Source: Ischnura elegans (Eukaryota; Arthropoda; Insecta; Odonata; Coenagrionidae). Taken from it: a stretch of 64,000 bases of DNA. The translations under genes were made by a program, and so were the position numbers. Below, one piece after another: positions 60,301-64,000 of the stretch; position 1 is the first letter of the stretch; each line of letters begins with the position of its first letter. Below the pieces are notes generated by a model, which was not told where the DNA came from, made no database searches, and was given only the letters and a program-made list of their open reading frames with translations. The DNA lies in the NCBI RefSeq assembly GCF_921293095.1, contig NW_025791658.1:7750001-7814000 (forward strand), read 5' to 3'.

Positions 60301-60423
60301 AGAGAAGTATATAGGGCAAGTGGTGAGGAAGGAGTCAAAGATTTAATTCTAAAAAAAAAAGTCACAAAAAGTGCTATGATTGTAAATAAATTGCAAGCTA
60401 TTATGAAAAAATGTTCTGAATAA
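57394..60423 (+). CDS. Transposase fused to DEDDh 3'-5' exonuclease
   Basis: Four exons (57394-57757, 57877-58068, 58156-58219, 58458-60423) with GT-AG introns of 119, 87 and 238 bp give an uninterrupted 861-residue protein. All exon phases fit. ATG 57394 has a good context (GCAATGG) and an in-frame stop upstream. Residues 5-22 are basic, a possible nuclear signal. Residues about 43-480 match the Mutator-like transposase domain: C60/C63 and C88/C91 zinc-type pairs, AALG-MLDAGIG across the first splice, YDMGWQKRG, HDCRRNWSG, SDINHAKKNLGNALY and GNESFN. Candidate DDE residues are D226, D316 or D318, and E460 (inference). Residues about 587-765 are a complete DEDDh exonuclease: D595 and E597 (DVETTG), D685 (NFDAR), H745 and D750 (HNALND). 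The last 95 residues are basic and probably helical. The fusion is genuine, because both domains lie in exon 4. The exonuclease may trim or proofread transposition intermediates, but its role is unknown. Confidence 0.9.
58390..58455. repeat. AAT microsatellite in intron 3
   Basis: Eight or nine AAT repeats followed by a TAAATAA-rich tract and T-run, just upstream of the exon 4 acceptor TTTACAG (58451-58457). A frame running through it is intronic. Confidence 0.85.
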
Positions 60424-61649
60424 AAATTGAAGTGAATATTTTATGGTTTATTCCTTTGGAAAAAATCCTTTTGAGAATGTTCATGTTGCTCAAACTGCTG
60501 TCACAACACAAGATGGTTAGTTGTATCCTGTATTTCAACATTTGAATGTACATTATCGCTGTCTTGACCTTGGAGCAAATACAGGTAATTATTACGTATG
60601 TTGTAAGATGGTATAAAGTTAATATTCATTAGGTTACAATTTCTATAACTTTTTCTTAATATTTGGCCTAGTTATTAGTACAGATATTCATGGGTTTGCA
60701 ACATAACGTGAATTTAGGAGGACCTTTACTGACAGAGATAAGATGCAAATTGTAAGTATATCTCGTCTAGTGAATACGAATTATAACAAAATGGAAGTTG
60801 GCCCTTGGTAATCGTCCGTGGAATTGATTTCCGTTACGTTAAAATAATTGCAATACATCGTTACCATATAGTTCATAACTTAAGGTGGTTAGTAGTCCAT
60901 TCATTTAAAACACCGTATCTACTGAAAAAAGGATGTCATAGCTTAGTTTCTATTAGGCTGGCGTATGTTTCATTGTTTTCGCATTCCAAAAAAAACTCCA
61001 TTTTCATGAGCCACATAACATATTTAAGCTATTGTATGAATTGCCATTCCAAATTATCGAAAATTTTACAATTACGGAATAATTAATGATTTTGGCTTGA
61101 GTGCACCATTAAAAGAACGTTCCGATATGAACTAAATATCCGTTTAATGAATTCGTAGAAAAATGACTCCGAAAAATCCAATTAACTGGAATTACGCAGC
61201 AGTCGACAGGTGCAATATCGCTCTTCATATTTTACCTCCGTATACTTTGCAACGTTGCCACTACCTCCGCAGCATAATGGCTTCGCACTCTGTAGAAAAC
61301 CGGAAGTATGTTCTTTAAACTTAAATACTGACGCTAACATATCGGTAACCCCTTCTAAAAAAATATATATATTGGGCATCGATGCCTATTCTATGCTGTG
61401 TTAATTTTTCAACGATATTTTTCGGGCCAAATTCGAGATAAAAAATGTTTTACAGGGGAAGGTCATCATTCTCCCATAAAGACAATGTATTTCAAGGTGA
61501 AAATCCGTCATTTTCAAATCCATAAATCTTTCTTAAATGGCCGGTGACAGAGTAATATTTTTTCACAATTCGATAGAAAAAATAATGAGCAACAACATAT
61601 GTAAAAATAAGGGGAGGTTTTCGGGCATGTCTGTAATGATGGTTCCTCC
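60424..61649 (+). other. 3' noncoding part of the Kolobok-like element
   Basis: About 1.2 kb between the transposase stop and the right terminus. AATAAA overlaps the stop codon (60419-60424) and could be a polyadenylation signal; another ATTTTATGG-type AT-rich stretch follows. Small frames (about 93 residues at 60805, 64-66 residues near 61200-61690) have no recognisable features and are probably chance. Confidence 0.6.
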
Positions 61650-64000
61650 TTAAGACACATATTATTTGGATGATGTATTTATAAAAATCCATACAATTTC
61701 AGTATTTTTGGGTTTTTAAACATTCTGTAATTCCTCTTGTTTATGCATATTCCCATATGTGCGTAAAAAGTAGCATCTTCTCGTATCGTCGATTAATGAT
61801 AAATTCTAACAAAACTATATAGAATACCTAAAGACATATTATTTGGATGATGCTTTTATAAAAATCCATACAATTTCAGTATTTTTGGGTTTTTAAATAT
61901 TCTGTAATTTCTTTTGTTTATGCATATTCCCATATGTGCGTAAAAAGTAGCATCTTCTCGTATCGTCAATTAATGGTTAATTCTAACAAAACTATATAGA
62001 CTACCTTAAGACACATATTATTTGGATGATGCATTTATAAAAATCCATACAATTTCAGTATTTTTGGGTTTTTAAACATTCTGTAATTCCTTTTGTTTAT
62101 GCATATTCCCATATGTGCGTAAAAAGTAGCATATTCTCGTATCGTCAATTATTGGTTAATTCTAACAAAACTATATAGAATACCTTAAGACACATATTAT
62201 TTGTATGATGCATTTATAAAAATTAATACAATTTCAGTATTTTTGGGTTTTTAAACATTCTGTATTTCCTTTTGTTTATGCATATTCCCATATGTGCGTA
62301 AAAAGTAGCATCTTCTCGTATCGTCAATTAATGGTTAATTCTTACAAAACTATATAGAATACCTCAAGACACATATTGTTTGGAATGTATTTATAAAAAT
62401 CCATACAATTTCAGTAATTTTGGGTTTTCAATCATTCTGAAATTCCTATTGTTTATGCATATTCCATATGTGCGTAAAAAGTATCATCTTCTCGTATCGT
62501 CAATTAATGGTTAATTCTAACAAAACTATATAGAATACCTTAAGACACATATTATTTGGATGATGTATTTCTAAAAATCCATAAAAATTCAGTATTTTTG
62601 GGTTTTTAAACCTTCTGTATTTCCTTTTGTTTATGCATATTCCCATATGTGCGTAAAAAGTAGCATCTTCTTTTATCGTCAATTAATGGTTAATTCTAAA
62701 AAAAATATATAGAATACCTTAAGACACATATTATTTGGATGATGCATTTATAAAAATCCATACAATTTCAGTATTTTTGGGATTTTAAACATTCTGTAAT
62801 TCCTCTTGTTTATGCATATTCCCATATGTGCGTAAAAAGTAGCATCTTCTCGTATCGTCGATTAATGATAAATTCTAACAAAACTATATAGAATACCTTA
62901 AGACACATATTATTATGATGATGCATTTATAAAAATCCATACAATTTCAGTATTTTTGGGTTTTTAAACATTCTGTAATTTCTTTTGTTTATGCATATTC
63001 CCATATGTGCGTAAAAAGTAGCATCTTCTCGTATCGTCAATTAATGGTTAATTCTAACAAAACTATACAGTATATCTTTAGACACATATTATTTGGATGA
63101 TGCATTTATAAAAATCCATACAATTTCAGTATTTTTGGATTTTCAATCATTCTGAAATTCCTATTGTTTATGCATATTCCCATATGTGCGTAAAAAGTAG
63201 CATCTTTTCGTATCGTCAATTAATGGTGAATTCTAACAAAACTATATAGAATACCTCAAGACACATATTGTTTGGAATGCATATATAAAAATCCATACAA
63301 TTTCAGTATTTTTGGGTTTTTAAACATTCTGTAATTCCGTTTGTTTATGCATATTCCATATGTGCATAAAAAGTAGCATCTTCTTGTATCGTCAATTAAT
63401 GGTTAATTCTAACAAAACTATAAAGAATACCTTAAGACACATAATATTTGGATGATGCATTTACAAAAATTCAAACAATTTCATTATTTTGGGTTTTTAA
63501 ACATTCTGTAATACCTTTTGTTTATGCAAATTCCGATATGTGCGTAAAAAGTAGCATCTTCTTTTATCGTCAATTAATGGTCAATTCTAAAGAACTATAT
63601 AGAATACTTTGAGACACATATTATTTGGATGATGCATTTATAAAAATCCATACAATTTCAGTATTTTTGGGTTTTCAAACATTCTGTAATTCCTATTGTT
63701 TATGCATATTCCCATATGTGCGTAAAAAGTAGCATCTTCTCGGTGCGTCAATTAATGGTTAATTCTAACAAAAGTATACAGAATACCTTAAGATACATAT
63801 ATTTTGGATGATGCATTTATCAAAATCCATACAATTTCAGTATTTTTGGGTTTTTAAACATTCTGTAATTCCTCTTGTTTATGAATATTGCCATATGTGC
63901 GTAAAAAGTATCATCTTCTCGTATCGTCAATCAATGGTTAATTCTAACAAAACTATATAGAATACCTTAAGACACATATTATTTTGATGATGTATTTATA
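61650..64000. repeat. 179-bp satellite array, block 6
   Basis: About 13 monomers continuing the monomer interrupted at 56768 and running off the window. Some variants (AAGAACTATATAG near 63588, CTCGGTGCGTC near 63738) resemble those near 42445-42610. No gene is present. Confidence 0.95.

Larger units (their letters stand above)
56769..61649 (+). mobile_element. Kolobok/Mutator-like DNA transposon
   Basis: A 4881-bp element inserted in a satellite monomer, with TTAA on each side (56765-56768 and 61650-61653). Its termini are short and inverted: GGGGGAACC on the left, GGAGGAACC on the complement of the right end (8 of 9 identical). It contains one spliced gene encoding a transposase of the metazoan 'Mutator-like transposase' domain family. 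A TTAA duplication with G-rich ends fits the Kolobok superfamily. The superfamily name is inference; the boundaries are seen directly. Confidence 0.85.

Noticed and set aside
1-64000. rRNA, tRNA or viral genes
   Set aside because: No rRNA-like or cloverleaf sequence and no viral structural or replication gene was recognised. The only polymerase is the LINE reverse transcriptase.

Overview
The window is eukaryotic, nuclear and heterochromatin-like. It holds no recognisable host gene. Two tandem repeats form the matrix: a 16-bp purine-rich minisatellite (1-5230) and a roughly 179-bp AT-rich satellite (from 5231 to the window end, with interruptions). Everything else is mobile DNA inserted into the satellite. 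The spliced transposase gene with short GT-AG introns, the TATA plus TCAGT-type start of the piggyBac copies, and the mix of piggyBac, Kolobok/Mutator-like, Helitron and I/Jockey-group elements suggest an arthropod. The species cannot be fixed from sequence alone.

Layout. 1-5230: 16-bp minisatellite. 5231-5635: satellite. 5636-18345: a 12.7-kb insertion that I read as four Helitron-like units joined head to tail on the minus strand, each with a GC-rich array of small hairpins toward its 3' end. 18346-24557: satellite. 24558-27511, 29660-32613 and 35118-38071: three almost identical 2954-bp dead piggyBac copies separated by satellite. 38072-45744: satellite. 45745-51450: an apparently full-length LINE with intact ORF1 (zinc-knuckle protein) and ORF2 (endonuclease, reverse transcriptase, RNase H), flanked by a 12-bp target duplication. 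51451-56768: satellite. 56769-61649: a 4.9-kb DNA transposon with TTAA duplications and a four-exon gene. That gene encodes an 861-residue protein joining a Mutator/Kolobok-type transposase domain to a complete DEDDh 3'-5' exonuclease domain. 61650-64000: satellite.

History. For the Helitron array, piggyBac and the LINE, a paralogous uninterrupted copy of the same satellite site can be found elsewhere in the window, so the insertion points are defined to within a base or so. A plausible empty site also exists for the Kolobok-like element. The three piggyBac copies share insertion site, flanks and disabling mutations. They therefore spread by amplification of the satellite and not by transposition. 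The most unusual items are the transposase-exonuclease fusion and the Helitron-like concatemer whose sense strand is packed with GNA-triloop hairpins.
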